Assembly (NCBI GenBank): GCA_020025795.1
Contig: JAHHRK010000055.1
Span: 1-9,997, forward strand
Reading direction: 5' to 3'
Origin: Faecalibacterium sp.
GTDB lineage: Bacteria; Bacillota; Clostridia; Oscillospirales; Ruminococcaceae
DNA: 9,997 bases
A program made the translations under genes and the position numbers. The notes below the pieces were generated by a model that saw only the letters and a program-made list of their open reading frames with translations, had not been told where the DNA came from and made no database searches. This document shows positions 1 through 6,591 of this stretch, one piece after another; position 1 is the stretch's first letter, and every line of letters starts with the position of its first letter.

Positions 1-266
1 CAGACGCACAGGTATTCTTTGTGGAAGCTGCCGTCTGCCATCTGGCGGGACAGTGCTGCCGCAGCAGCCTTGGTGCGGGCGTAGACCATCAGGCCGGAAG
101 CACCCATGTCCAGGCGATGCACCACACCCACATACGCATCGGGCTTTTGCCAGTGCTCGCGCAGCAGCGCAGGAACACACGGCGCAAATGCGCTGTCCTC
201 GCTGGAATAGCCGATGGGCTTGATGCAGACGGTAATGTTTTTATCTTCGTAAATGATTTGAAGCAT
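1..266 (-). CDS. RluA-family RNA pseudouridine synthase, N-terminal part (runs off the left edge)
   Basis: Only the first 88 codons are present; the rest lies beyond base 1. The translation begins MLQIIYEDKNITVCIKP, the usual opening of the catalytic domain in this family. At about residues 50-58 it carries HRLDMGASG, matching the HRLDxxxSG catalytic motif whose Asp isomerises uridine to pseudouridine in rRNA or tRNA. The stretch that follows (LMVYARTKAAAALSRQM, then HKEYLCV) is also typical. There is no S4 domain before the catalytic part, so this is a short-form RluA-type enzyme. The RNA target cannot be told from this fragment. The ATG at 264-266 has AAGGAT 9 nt upstream. The gene begins 33 bp beyond the Nudix stop on the same strand, so the two probably share a transcript. 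Family is fairly certain, subfamily is not. Confidence 0.85.
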   Translation of the reverse strand, partial: MLQIIYEDKNITVCIKPIGYSSEDSAFAPCVPALLREHWQKPDAYVGVVHRLDMGASGLMVYARTKAAAAALSRQMADGSFHKEYLCV

Positions 267-299
267 TACGTATTTATCCTTGTCAAAATAATGGGCGCG

Positions 300-854
300 T
301 TACAGTGCGCCGTTGGCACGCAGATATTGTGCCTTCAAAATGCCGGCAACGGTTTTGCCGTCCTTGATGCGGCCGTCCATTACCATGGCGATGGCTTCGT
401 CCAGGGGGACACGCTCCGGCGTCAAAAATTCGCCGTCGTCCAGGTGCATCTGGGTTTCATGCAGGCCAGTGGCAATCCAGCTGTAAATGACCTCAGTGCA
501 GTAGCCAACGGTGGGGTAAAACTCGCCCAGAGAAATGAAGTTGTCAGCAACCAGGCCGCATTCTTCTTCCAGCTCGCGCTTGGCGGCATCGAAGGGGTCT
601 TCGTTCAATTCCAGCTTGCCGGCAGGCAGTTCCCACAATTCCTGCTGCATGGCGTAACGGTACTGGCGCACCAGGCAAATGGTGCCGTCATCGAACAGCG
701 GCAGAATGCAGGCACCACCATGATGGTGGACGATTTCGCGGGAACGTTCCCGGCCATCTTCCAAACAGACCTTATCGCGGGTAACGGTAAAGATGCGTCC
801 GTGGAAGATTTCCTCGCTGGAGAGCTTGTCTTCGGTGTAGTGATGAGTAGTCAA
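300..854 (-). CDS. Nudix hydrolase, ADP-ribose pyrophosphatase type
   Basis: A 184-residue protein with a complete Nudix box at residues 79-101: Gly79, Glu85, then RELEEECGL at 93-101, giving the Mg2+-binding REUxEExGU core. The preceding strand (TICLVRQYRYAMQQELWELPAG) and the proline about 13 residues after the box (FYPTVGYCTE, 112-120) are typical of enzymes that split ADP-ribose into AMP and ribose 5-phosphate. The length fits that cytosolic family. Substrate is inferred, since relatives cleave other nucleoside diphosphate derivatives. The start is a TTG at 852-854 with AGGAG 9 nt upstream; the nearby ATG at 859-861 is out of frame and closes after about 29 codons. A consensus-like promoter lies about 50 bp upstream, and the pseudouridine synthase follows in the same direction. 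Confidence 0.9.
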   Translation of the reverse strand: MTTHHYTEDKLSSEEIFHGRIFTVTRDKVCLEDGRERSREIVHHHGGACILPLFDDGTICLVRQYRYAMQQELWELPAGKLELNEDPFDAAKRELEEECGLVADNFISLGEFYPTVGYCTEVIYSWIATGLHETQMHLDDGEFLTPERVPLDEAIAMVMDGRIKDGKTVAGILKAQYLRANGAL

Positions 855-904
855 GCTGCATCGCTCCTTTTTCTGATTTTTTGGTGTTGTTTGGTACGTT
901 CTAT

Positions 905-933
905 ATTGTAGCCGCCTGGGTGGAGTGCGTCAA
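905..933 (-). promoter_or_regulatory. Sigma-A promoter for the Nudix/pseudouridine synthase unit
   Basis: Read on the minus strand: -35 TTGACG (933-928), a 17-nt spacer, and -10 TACAAT (910-905). Transcription should begin near 898, leaving a leader of about 44 nt before the TTG start. It lies just after the terminator of the upstream antiporter gene, so the two units are insulated from each other. Confidence 0.8.
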
Positions 934-946
934 GCACAGCGCCAAA

Positions 947-976
947 CAAAAAAGCACCCGCCACATGGGCGGGTGC
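947..976 (-). terminator. Intrinsic terminator of the CaCA antiporter gene
   Basis: On the minus strand GCACCCGCC and GGCGGGTGC form a perfect 9-bp stem with a 5-nt loop (976-954), followed at once by six T residues and a G. It begins 25 bp after the antiporter stop codon and ends 14 bp before the -35 box of the next promoter. Confidence 0.93.
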
Positions 977-1000
977 GAAAATGCATTTTGCGCAGGGCAA

Positions 1001-1972
1001 TTACATTGCGAACTGGAACACGCAGAAAGCAGCGTAGATGCACAGCAGTGCGATGCCCTGGAAACGGCTCAGCTTGCCGCGGACCAGCGGGGGCAGAGTC
1101 AGGAATGCCATAACGAACAGCATGACCGGAATGTCAACCAGCAGAGAAGCGTTGATGCCGGCAATCATGCTGTTAGCAGGGATTGCGAAGGGTGCCAGGG
1201 TAACAGACACGCCGGAAACCAGAACCAGGTTGAACAGGTTTGCGCCGATGACGTTGCCCAGAGACAAAGAACCGTGACCCTTTGCCAGGCTGGTGATTGC
1301 GGTGACCAGTTCAGGCAGGCTGGTGCCCAGAGCAACAAAGGTCAGAGCGATAACGGATTCGGGCACGCCTAGTGCCTGTGCAATCAGGGTGCCGTTGTCA
1401 ACCAGCAGGTTTGCGCCCACAGCAATCAGGGCAGCGCCCAGCACCAGCAGGAGCAGGTTCTTGGACAGAGGACGTTCTTCGTCGTCAATTTCTTCCATGT
1501 CCTCAGCGGCTGCGGTGGGGTTTGCCTTCATCTGCTTGACGGTAACGATCATATAAACAATGAACATTGCCAGCATCAGCAGACCGATGGGACGGCTGAA
1601 GTAGCCGGTGGTGTAAGCCACAGCAGCATAAATGACAGCAGCCGTAAAGAAGAAGATAACAGGAGTCTTCAGGCTCTTGGGGTCAACCTTGCCGGGACGG
1701 ATGGAAACGGTGATGGCAGCAATCAGTGCGGTGTTGCAGATGATGGAGCCGATTGCGTTGCCGTAGGCAATTTCACCGTGGCCGCCCAGGGCGGAAGCGG
1801 TGGAAACCATGACCTCAGGCAGGGTGGTGCCGATGGAGACGACGGTAGCGCCAATCAGCAGCTCGGGCAGATGAAACTTGCGGGCAATGCCAACGGCACC
1901 GTCGACGAACCAGTCGCCGCCTTTGATCAGGCACAGCAGGCCGACGATGAACAGCAAAACGGGAATGAGCAT
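1001..1972 (-). CDS. CaCA-family Ca2+/Na+ (cation) antiporter, YrbG-like
   Basis: A 323-residue polytopic membrane protein with the two inverted alpha repeats that define calcium/cation antiporters. Repeat 1 is GATVVSIGTTLPEV (41-54) plus GNAIGSIICN (71-80); repeat 2 is TFVALGTSLPELV (211-223) plus GNVIGANLFN (239-248). The acidic residues Glu53 and Glu221 in the GT(T/S)LPE motifs are the expected ion-coordinating pair. An acidic, presumably cytosolic loop (AEDMEEIDDEE, about 156-166) separates the two five-helix halves. Length matches bacterial YrbG-type exchangers, which typically expel Ca2+ against Na+; exact ions and stoichiometry cannot be read here. I chose the ATG at 1970-1972 because AGGAGG lies 9 nt upstream. 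A longer frame from 2011 would place that Shine-Dalgarno inside the gene. It is a single-gene unit with its own promoter, unusual leader and terminator. Confidence 0.93.
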   Translation of the reverse strand: MLIPVLLFIVGLLCLIKGGDWFVDGAVGIARKFHLPELLIGATVVSIGTTLPEVMVSTASALGGHGEIAYGNAIGSIICNTALIAAITVSIRPGKVDPKSLKTPVIFFFTAAVIYAAVAYTTGYFSRPIGLLMLAMFIVYMIVTVKQMKANPTAAAEDMEEIDDEERPLSKNLLLLVLGAALIAVGANLLVDNGTLIAQALGVPESVIALTFVALGTSLPELVTAITSLAKGHGSLSLGNVIGANLFNLVLVSGVSVTLAPFAIPANSMIAGINASLLVDIPVMLFVMAFLTLPPLVRGKLSRFQGIALLCIYAAFCVFQFAM

Positions 1973-2024
1973 AGAAAAAATCCTCCTGTTTTTTAGGGTG
2001 AAAGCGTACAAGCGTTCTTTTTCA

Positions 2025-2086
2025 CTTAGCTAAGCCAAAAAACGCACATAAAAAATGAAAGGGCGCGTTTGCGCCCTATTAGCTAA
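2025..2086 (-). repeat. Paired 8-bp palindromes TTAGCTAA at +1 and about +54 of the antiporter leader
   Basis: The palindrome TTAGCTAA occurs at 2079-2086, over the predicted transcription start, and again at 2026-2033 within CTTAGCTAAG. Centres are 53 bp apart. The copies can serve as two DNA operator sites or, in RNA, pair with each other and enclose the terminator-like hairpin. Short palindromes arise easily by chance, so function is inferred only from position and exact repetition. Confidence 0.4.
2050..2077 (-). promoter_or_regulatory. Terminator-like hairpin in the 5' leader of the antiporter gene
   Basis: On the minus strand AGGGCGC and GCGCCCT form a 7-bp stem with an AAAC loop, followed by TTCATTTTTT. 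It lies about 6 nt after the predicted transcription start and about 80 nt before the start codon, so it belongs to this gene's own leader. A second, mutually exclusive pairing is possible: AAACGC, starting in that loop, with GCGTTT (minus strand, about 2045-2040), again followed by T residues. Such competing hairpins suggest attenuation. No known riboswitch motif is recognised, and the trigger is unknown. Confidence 0.55.
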
Positions 2087-2089
2087 ACT

Positions 2090-2118
2090 ATTATAACGAT
2101 TTGCCGTTCATTTGTAAA
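2090..2118 (-). promoter_or_regulatory. Sigma-A promoter of the CaCA antiporter gene
   Basis: On the minus strand: -35 TTTACA (2118-2113), a 17-nt spacer, and a perfect -10 TATAAT (2095-2090). Start is expected near 2083, giving a leader of about 110 nt. It diverges from the PFOR promoter some 360 bp away. Confidence 0.85.
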
Positions 2119-2479
2119 TAGACGAAAATGATAAGATTTTAAAAAGCGATCTAAACATCTTGGACATATCATCACGAAAATAGTGGCGTGCCAAAACGAC
2201 CGTAAAAATATTGGAGAAAACATCCTGAAACCATAAAAAAGAACGAATGGACTCCATTTTCCTTTTTTGTAAGGATGGGGCAAAACCAAACGAAAAATAC
2301 AGGCCAAAGTTTTCCAGAAGAAAGGAAAATGTGCGTAATGATGAAAAAATAAATCAAAACTATGCAAGGTGCTCAAAATGCGGTGACTTGTGGAAAAGAC
2401 ACAATTATTTTTTTGTCAATTTGTATAAATTGACTGGTTTGTGAATCAAATCTTGTCGCTTTTTTCCGAATACAGCACG
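2119..2479. other. AT-rich divergent intergenic region without a credible gene
   Basis: About 360 bp of clearly lower GC than the flanking genes separates the two divergent promoters. Short frames exist on both strands (2247-2444 plus, 2083-2376 minus) but none has a Shine-Dalgarno or a recognisable protein, and the minus one runs over the antiporter promoter. Small inverted repeats are present: CATTTTCCTTT (2255-2265) against AAAGGAAAATG (2321-2331), TTGTG/CACAA (2388-2404) and the palindrome at 2415-2434. Its likely role is as a control region. Confidence 0.5.
2415..2434. promoter_or_regulatory. Perfect 20-bp dyad, possible operator upstream of PFOR
   Basis: GTCAATTT, four bases GTAT, then AAATTGAC form an 8+8 inverted repeat about 45 bp upstream of the PFOR -35 box. 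The size suits a dimeric transcription factor. It does not fit the Rex or FNR consensus, and I do not recognise the binding protein. Confidence 0.4.
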
Positions 2480-2508
2480 TTTACAAGCGCACGACATTTT
2501 GCTAGAAT
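2480..2508 (+). promoter_or_regulatory. Sigma-A promoter of the PFOR gene
   Basis: TTTACA at 2480-2485, a 17-nt spacer and TAGAAT at 2503-2508. The start is expected near 2515, which gives a leader of about 126 nt ahead of the ATG at 2641. Confidence 0.8.
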
Positions 2509-2531
2509 AGGTATAAGCCAAAGTGCCTTTA

Positions 2532-2598
2532 CTGAAAGTGCGCCCTTTTTTAGGAAAATGGCGCTTTTCAGGGGGGAGGCTCCCGGGGGAACTCCCCC
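2532..2598 (+). promoter_or_regulatory. Folded GC-rich 5' leader of the PFOR mRNA
   Basis: Two adjoining stems. The first pairs CTGAAAG-T-GCGCC (2532-2544) with GGCGCTTTTCAG (2560-2571): 12 pairs with a bulged T. The second pairs GGGGGAG (2572-2578) with CTCCCCC (2592-2598). An alternative to the second is two small hairpins, GGGA/TCCC (2574-2584) and GGGGG/CCCCC (2585-2598). Neither ends in a T-tract, so they are not terminators. They could stabilise the 5' end of an abundant mRNA or switch access to the Shine-Dalgarno GGAGGA at 2629-2634. No known riboswitch class, including TPP, is recognised. Confidence 0.5.
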
Positions 2599-2640
2599 AA
2601 AAGGCATAAATATATTAAAAATACAAATGGAGGAAGAACA

Positions 2641-5600
2641 ATGCCTAGAGCAAAGCAAACTATGGATGGCAATACTGCTGCTGCTCATGTAGCATACGCC
2701 TTTACAGACGTAGCTGCCATCTATCCCATTACCCCCTCTTCTCCTATGGCAGACTTCTGCGATCAGTGGTCTGCTGCCGGCCAGAAGAACATCTTCGGCA
2801 ACCAGGTCAAGGTTGTTGAGATGGAGTCTGAGGGCGGCGCTGCAGGTGCCGTTCACGGTTCTCTGGGTGCTGGTGCTATCACCACTACCTTTACCGCATC
2901 TCAGGGCCTGCTGCTGATGATCCCCAACATGTACAAGATCGCCGGCGAAATGCTGCCCAGCGTTTTCCATGTTTCCGCACGTACCGTTGCTACCCAGTCC
3001 CTGAACATCTTCGGTGACCACAGCGACGTTATGGCTGTCCGTCAGACCGGCTTCGCAATGCTGGCTGAAGGCTCCGTGCAGGAAGTTATGGACCTGTCCC
3101 CTGTTGCCCACCTGGCAGCAATCGAAGGCCGTGTGCCTTTCGTCAACTTCTTCGATGGTTTCCGTACTTCTCACGAATACCAGAAGATCGAAAAGTGGGA
3201 CTACGCTGACCTGAAGGAAATGTGCAACATGGAGGCCGTTGAGGACTTCCGTAACAAGGCACTGAACCCCGAGCACCCCAAGATGCGTGGTTCTCACGAA
3301 AACGGCGACGTTTTCTTCCAGCATCGTGAGGCTTGCAACTCCGCTTACAATGCTCTGCCCGCAGTTGTCGAAAAGTACATGGGCAAGATCAACGAGAAGC
3401 TGGGTACCAACTACGATCTGTTCAACTACCACGGCGCACCTGACGCAGAGCGCGTCATCATCGCTATGGGTTCCGTCTGCGACGTTGCAGAGGAAGTTAT
3501 CGATTACCTGGTTGCAAAGGGCGAGAAGGTCGGCCTGATCAAGGTTCGCCTGTTCCGTCCCTGGTCTGCAAAGCACCTGCTGAAGGTCCTGCCGGCCACC
3601 GCAAAGAAGGTTGCAGTTCTGGACCGCACCAAGGAGCCTGGCTCTCTGGGCGAGCCCCTGTACCTGGATGTTGCTGCTACCCTGCGTGAGGCTGGCCTGA
3701 ACGACATCGTTCTGACCGGCGGCCGTTACGGTCTGGGCAGCAAGGACACTCCCCCGTCCTCTATCTTCGCTCTGTTCACTGAGCTGGCTAAGGACGAGCC
3801 CAAGGCACGTTTCACCCTGGGCATCACCGACGACGTGACCTTCCTGTCTCTGCCTGAGATCAAGCCCGCACCCATCACCGCAGCAAAGGGCACCAAGGAG
3901 TGCAAGTTCTGGGGTCTGGGCGGCGACGGTACCGTTGGCGCAAACAAGAACTCCGTTAAGATCATTGGTGACCACACTGATAAGTATGTTCAGGCATACT
4001 TCCAGTATGACTCCAAGAAGACCGGCGGCGTAACCATCAGCCACCTGCGTTTCGGCGACAACCCGATCCACAGCCCCTACTACATCAACCAGGCTGACTT
4101 CGTTGCTTGCCATACTCCTTCTTACATCAACCAGGGCATCAAGATGGTGCAGGACGTTAAGCCCGGCGGTATCTTCATGGTAAACTGCCAGTGGACTGAT
4201 GAAGAACTGGGCGAGCACCTGAACGCTGCTGCTAAGAAGTACATCGCTGACAACAACATTCAGCTGTACACCATCAATGCTATCGACAAGGCTATCGAGA
4301 TCGGTATGGGCAAGCGCACCAATACCATCCTGCAGTCCGCATTCTTCAAGCTGGCTGACGTCATGCCCATCGACGACGCTGTTACCTTCATGAAGAAGGC
4401 AGCTGAAAAGTCCTACGGCAAGAAGGGCCAGGAAGTTGTCGAGATGAACTGGAAGGCTATCGACGCTGGTCTGGAAGCGATCCACAAGGTCGAGGTTCCC
4501 GCAGAGTGGTCCAACCCCGCTGCTGATCCCGCACCCGCAGAGCTGGAAGGTGCACCCGCACTGGTCAAGCAGATCCGTGAGGTCACCGAGCCCATCGCTC
4601 GTATGGACGGCGACAGCCTGCCGGTTTCCGCATTCAGCAAGAACCCCGACGGCGAATGGGAACAGGGCGCTTCCGCTTACGAAAAGCGCGGTATCGCTGT
4701 TACCGTTCCTGCTTGGGACGCAGAGAAGTGCGTTGGCTGTAACCAGTGTGCTTTCGTTTGCTCTCACGCTACCATCCGTCCCTTCCAGCTGACCGCTGAG
4801 GAGCTGGCAAACGCACCTGCTCAGACCAAGAGCCGCGACAACAAGCCTGCTAACGAATACAAGTTCGTTATGGCTGTTTCTCCGCTGGACTGCATGGGCT
4901 GTGGCGAGTGTGTCACCGTCTGCCCCACCAAGGCTATCACCATGCAGCCGCAGGAGAGCCAGGCAGATCAGCAGGAGGTCTTCGACTACTGCGTCGCCAA
5001 CATCTCCAAGAAGCCTACCCGCTTTGCGGATGACACGGTTATCGGTTCTCAGTTCAACCAGCCGCTGCTGGAGTTCTCTGGCTCCTGCGCAGGCTGTGCC
5101 GAGACCAGCTATGCACGTCTGATCACCCAGCTGTTCGGTGAGAAGATGTACATCTCTAACGCTACCGGCTGCTCCTCTATCTGGGGCGGTACCGCAGCAA
5201 TCTCTCCCTACACCGTCAACAAGGATTCCGGCCACGGTCCCGCATGGTGCAACTCCCTGTTCGAGGATAACGCACAGCACGGTCTGGGCATGTACCTGGG
5301 TCAGAAGACCATCCGTGAGAACCTGATCAAGCGTATGGCAGAGATCGCAGCTGATGAAAAGGCTCCTGCATCCTACAAGGAAGCATACGAGCAGTACATC
5401 GCTACCAAGAACAACACCAAGGCAAACGATGAGCCTGCAAAGGCAATCATTGCTGAACTGGAGAAGTTGGCTGCTGCAGGCTGCGACGTCGCTAAGGAGA
5501 TCCTGAGCGAGAAGCAGTACATCGCTAAGAAGTCCGTCTGGATCTTCGGCGGCGACGGCTGGGCATACGACATCGGTTACGGCGGCCTGGATCACGTTCT

Positions 5601-6186
5601 GGCTTCCGGTGAGGACGTCAACGTGATGGTCTTCGATACCGAGATGTACTCCAACACCGGCGGACAGGCATCCAAGGCTTCCAACATCGGCGAGGTTTGC
5701 CAGTTCGCTGCTGCTGGTAAGGAAATCAGCAAGAAGAGCCTGTCTGAGATCTGCATGACCTACGGCTACATCTACGTAGCACAGATTGCTCTGGGCGCTA
5801 ACATGACCCAGGCTGTCAAGGCTATCGCAGAGGCTGAGGCTTACCCCGGCCCGTCCCTGATCATCGGCTACGCACCCTGCGAGCTGCATGGTATTAAGGG
5901 CGGCATGACCAACTGCCAGAACGAGATGAAGAAGGCAGTTGAGGCTGGTTACTGGAACCTGTTCACCTTCAACCCGGCACTGAAGGCACAGGGCAAGAAT
6001 CCGTTCACCCTGACCAGCAAGCCCGGCAGCTACGACAAGTACCAGGACTTCCTGGCAACTGAGACTCGTTACAGCCGTCTGAGCCGCGCCTTCCCCGATC
6101 GTGCACAGGAACTGTTCGATCGTAACCAGAAGGTTGCTGAGGCACGCTACGAGCACCTGACTCGTCTGGTTGACCTGTATAAGTAA
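2641..6186 (+). CDS. nifJ: Pyruvate:ferredoxin (flavodoxin) oxidoreductase, single-chain
   Basis: A 1181-residue cytosolic enzyme that oxidises pyruvate with CoA to acetyl-CoA and CO2 and reduces ferredoxin, the main pyruvate outlet in clostridial fermentation. It matches the homodimeric PFOR layout throughout. N-terminal domain: YPITPSS with Thr31, Glu64 in MESEGGAAGA, Arg114 in HVSARTV. Ferredoxin domain: two [4Fe-4S] motifs, C697-C700-C703-C707 and C751-C754-C757-C761. Proximal cluster: Cys816 and Cys819 (SCAGCAE), Cys844 (TGCSSI) and Cys1080 (YAPCELHG). Thiamine diphosphate site: GDGWAYDIGYGG from 971 to NTGGQ at 1005-1009. No key residue is missing and no frame break is seen. The ATG is preceded by GGAGGA with 6-nt spacing. 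Codon use is strongly biased (CTG for nearly all Leu, AAG over AAA), unlike the neighbours, which implies very high expression. It appears to be transcribed alone. Confidence 0.98.
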   Translation: MPRAKQTMDGNTAAAHVAYAFTDVAAIYPITPSSPMADFCDQWSAAGQKNIFGNQVKVVEMESEGGAAGAVHGSLGAGAITTTFTASQGLLLMIPNMYKIAGEMLPSVFHVSARTVATQSLNIFGDHSDVMAVRQTGFAMLAEGSVQEVMDLSPVAHLAAIEGRVPFVNFFDGFRTSHEYQKIEKWDYADLKEMCNMEAVEDFRNKALNPEHPKMRGSHENGDVFFQHREACNSAYNALPAVVEKYMGKINEKLGTNYDLFNYHGAPDAERVIIAMGSVCDVAEEVIDYLVAKGEKVGLIKVRLFRPWSAKHLLKVLPATAKKVAVLDRTKEPGSLGEPLYLDVAATLREAGLNDIVLTGGRYGLGSKDTPPSSIFALFTELAKDEPKARFTLGITDDVTFLSLPEIKPAPITAAKGTKECKFWGLGGDGTVGANKNSVKIIGDHTDKYVQAYFQYDSKKTGGVTISHLRFGDNPIHSPYYINQADFVACHTPSYINQGIKMVQDVKPGGIFMVNCQWTDEELGEHLNAAAKKYIADNNIQLYTINAIDKAIEIGMGKRTNTILQSAFFKLADVMPIDDAVTFMKKAAEKSYGKKGQEVVEMNWKAIDAGLEAIHKVEVPAEWSNPAADPAPAELEGAPALVKQIREVTEPIARMDGDSLPVSAFSKNPDGEWEQGASAYEKRGIAVTVPAWDAEKCVGCNQCAFVCSHATIRPFQLTAEELANAPAQTKSRDNKPANEYKFVMAVSPLDCMGCGECVTVCPTKAITMQPQESQADQQEVFDYCVANISKKPTRFADDTVIGSQFNQPLLEFSGSCAGCAETSYARLITQLFGEKMYISNATGCSSIWGGTAAISPYTVNKDSGHGPAWCNSLFEDNAQHGLGMYLGQKTIRENLIKRMAEIAADEKAPASYKEAYEQYIATKNNTKANDEPAKAIIAELEKLAAAGCDVAKEILSEKQYIAKKSVWIFGGDGWAYDIGYGGLDHVLASGEDVNVMVFDTEMYSNTGGQASKASNIGEVCQFAAAGKEISKKSLSEICMTYGYIYVAQIALGANMTQAVKAIAEAEAYPGPSLIIGYAPCELHGIKGGMTNCQNEMKKAVEAGYWNLFTFNPALKAQGKNPFTLTSKPGSYDKYQDFLATETRYSRLSRAFPDRAQELFDRNQKVAEARYEHLTRLVDLYK

Positions 6187-6214
6187 TTTGTCATAAGACA
6201 AAAGGCGTGCAGTT

Positions 6215-6269
6215 GATGCAGCCGGCCCGGTTGGTTCTGATCGCGCGGATCCGCTGGGCACGCTGCATC
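6215..6269 (+). repeat. Repeat hairpin, copy 1 (shared apical sequence at 6235-6249)
   Basis: The core TTCTGATCGCGCGGA is at 6235-6249. Around it GGTTCTG pairs with CGGATCC (one U-U mismatch), GCCC with GGGC, and the outer GATGCAGC (6215-6222) with GCTGCATC (6262-6269, 8 perfect pairs). Its lower stem sequence is unlike copies 2 and 3, but it is still paired. Confidence 0.65.
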
Positions 6270-6276
6270 CCTTGCC

Positions 6277-6335
6277 GCATAAAACGACAGCTCGATTCTG
6301 ATCGCGCGGAGCGAGCAGTCAAAACGATTTTACGC
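6277..6335 (+). repeat. Repeat hairpin, copy 2 (shared apical sequence at 6296-6310)
   Basis: From outside in: GCATAAAA (6277-6284) with TTTTACGC (6328-6335, one mismatch), GAC with GTC, an A-A mismatch, GCTCG (6290-6294) with CGAGC (6312-6316), a bulged A, TTCTG with CGGAG, and the loop ATCGCG (6301-6306). Confidence 0.7.
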
Positions 6336-6366
6336 GCACCGCCCCGGTGGGTGGGCTGAATACAAA

Positions 6367-6401
6367 GGCAGCTCTGTTCTGATCGCGCGGAGAGAGCAGC
6401 C
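6367..6401 (+). repeat. Repeat hairpin, copy 3 (shared apical sequence at 6377-6391)
   Basis: The same plan as copy 2: GGC with GCC, an A-A mismatch, GCTCT (6371-6375) with AGAGC (6393-6397), a bulged G, TTCTG with CGGAG, and loop ATCGCG. Relative to copy 2, two stem pairs change on both sides at once (A-U to G-C, G-C to U-A), so pairing is kept. Confidence 0.7.
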
Positions 6402-6495
6402 CAAGGATTCCGGCTCGCCGCCCTGCTGGCAGGACGCATAAAATACCAAAAGTGCCCGTGAGGGCCCTTGAGAGTACGACAAGTTCGTACCGGAA

Positions 6496-6563
6496 GCATA
6501 AGGTCCGCGTGCGGATACCTTGCTTCAACGCCTGCATAAGATCCGCTTTTACGGAAATCTTGC
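6496..6563 (+). repeat. Second pair of related hairpins
   Basis: Two consecutive elements start GCATAAG and end CTTGC. The first (6496-6523) pairs AAGGT with ACCTT and CCG with CGG; the second (6534-6563) pairs AAGAT with ATCTT and CCG with CGG. Both have a 2-nt bulge on the 3' side (AT or AA). The G-C to A-U change between them is compensatory, and the terminal loops differ. Confidence 0.6.
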
Positions 6564-6591
6564 CGACGTGAAAAACGAATATCGTTTTTAG

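Larger units (their letters stand above)
6187..6590 (+). repeat. Array of hairpins downstream of PFOR (possible structured RNA or 3' UTR)
   Basis: These 400 bp hold no convincing gene but fold into a chain of hairpins in transcript sense: TTTGTC/GACAAA right after the stop codon (6187-6202); the three related elements at 6215-6401; CACCG/CGGTG (6337-6349); CCTG/CAGG (6422-6433); GCCC-GTGA-GGGC (6454-6465); GTACGA/TCGTAC (6474-6490); the related pair at 6496-6523 and 6534-6563; and AAAAACGA/TCGTTTTT (6571-6589). The terminator at 6592-6632 follows. No promoter was found inside, so it is probably the PFOR 3' UTR or an RNA processed from it. Frames of about 100 codons on the minus strand cross it but only mirror the repeats. 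Confidence 0.6.

Noticed and set aside
1973..2011. Longer N-terminus for the CaCA antiporter (13 extra residues)
   Set aside because: The extra codons include the AGGAGG that serves the ATG at 1972, and the added residues are polar and unlike the first helix of the family.
2083..2376. A 97-codon minus-strand frame in the AT-rich spacer
   Set aside because: It begins at a TTG without a ribosome binding site, overlaps the antiporter promoter and its leader, and has a phenylalanine-rich composition typical of AT-rich noncoding DNA.
2388..2456. Rex-like sites upstream of PFOR (TTGTG-N7-CACAA and TTGTGAA)
   Set aside because: A Rex operator needs TTGTGAA-N4-TTCACAA, that is 8 bases between TTGTG and CACAA. 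The first candidate has 7 and lacks the inner AA/TT; the second has only one half-site.
2446..6261. A 1271-codon open frame on the minus strand
   Set aside because: It is antisense to PFOR along its whole length. The strong codon bias of PFOR removes stop codons from that frame. The translation is low-complexity with no domain, and the sense frame has every catalytic motif.
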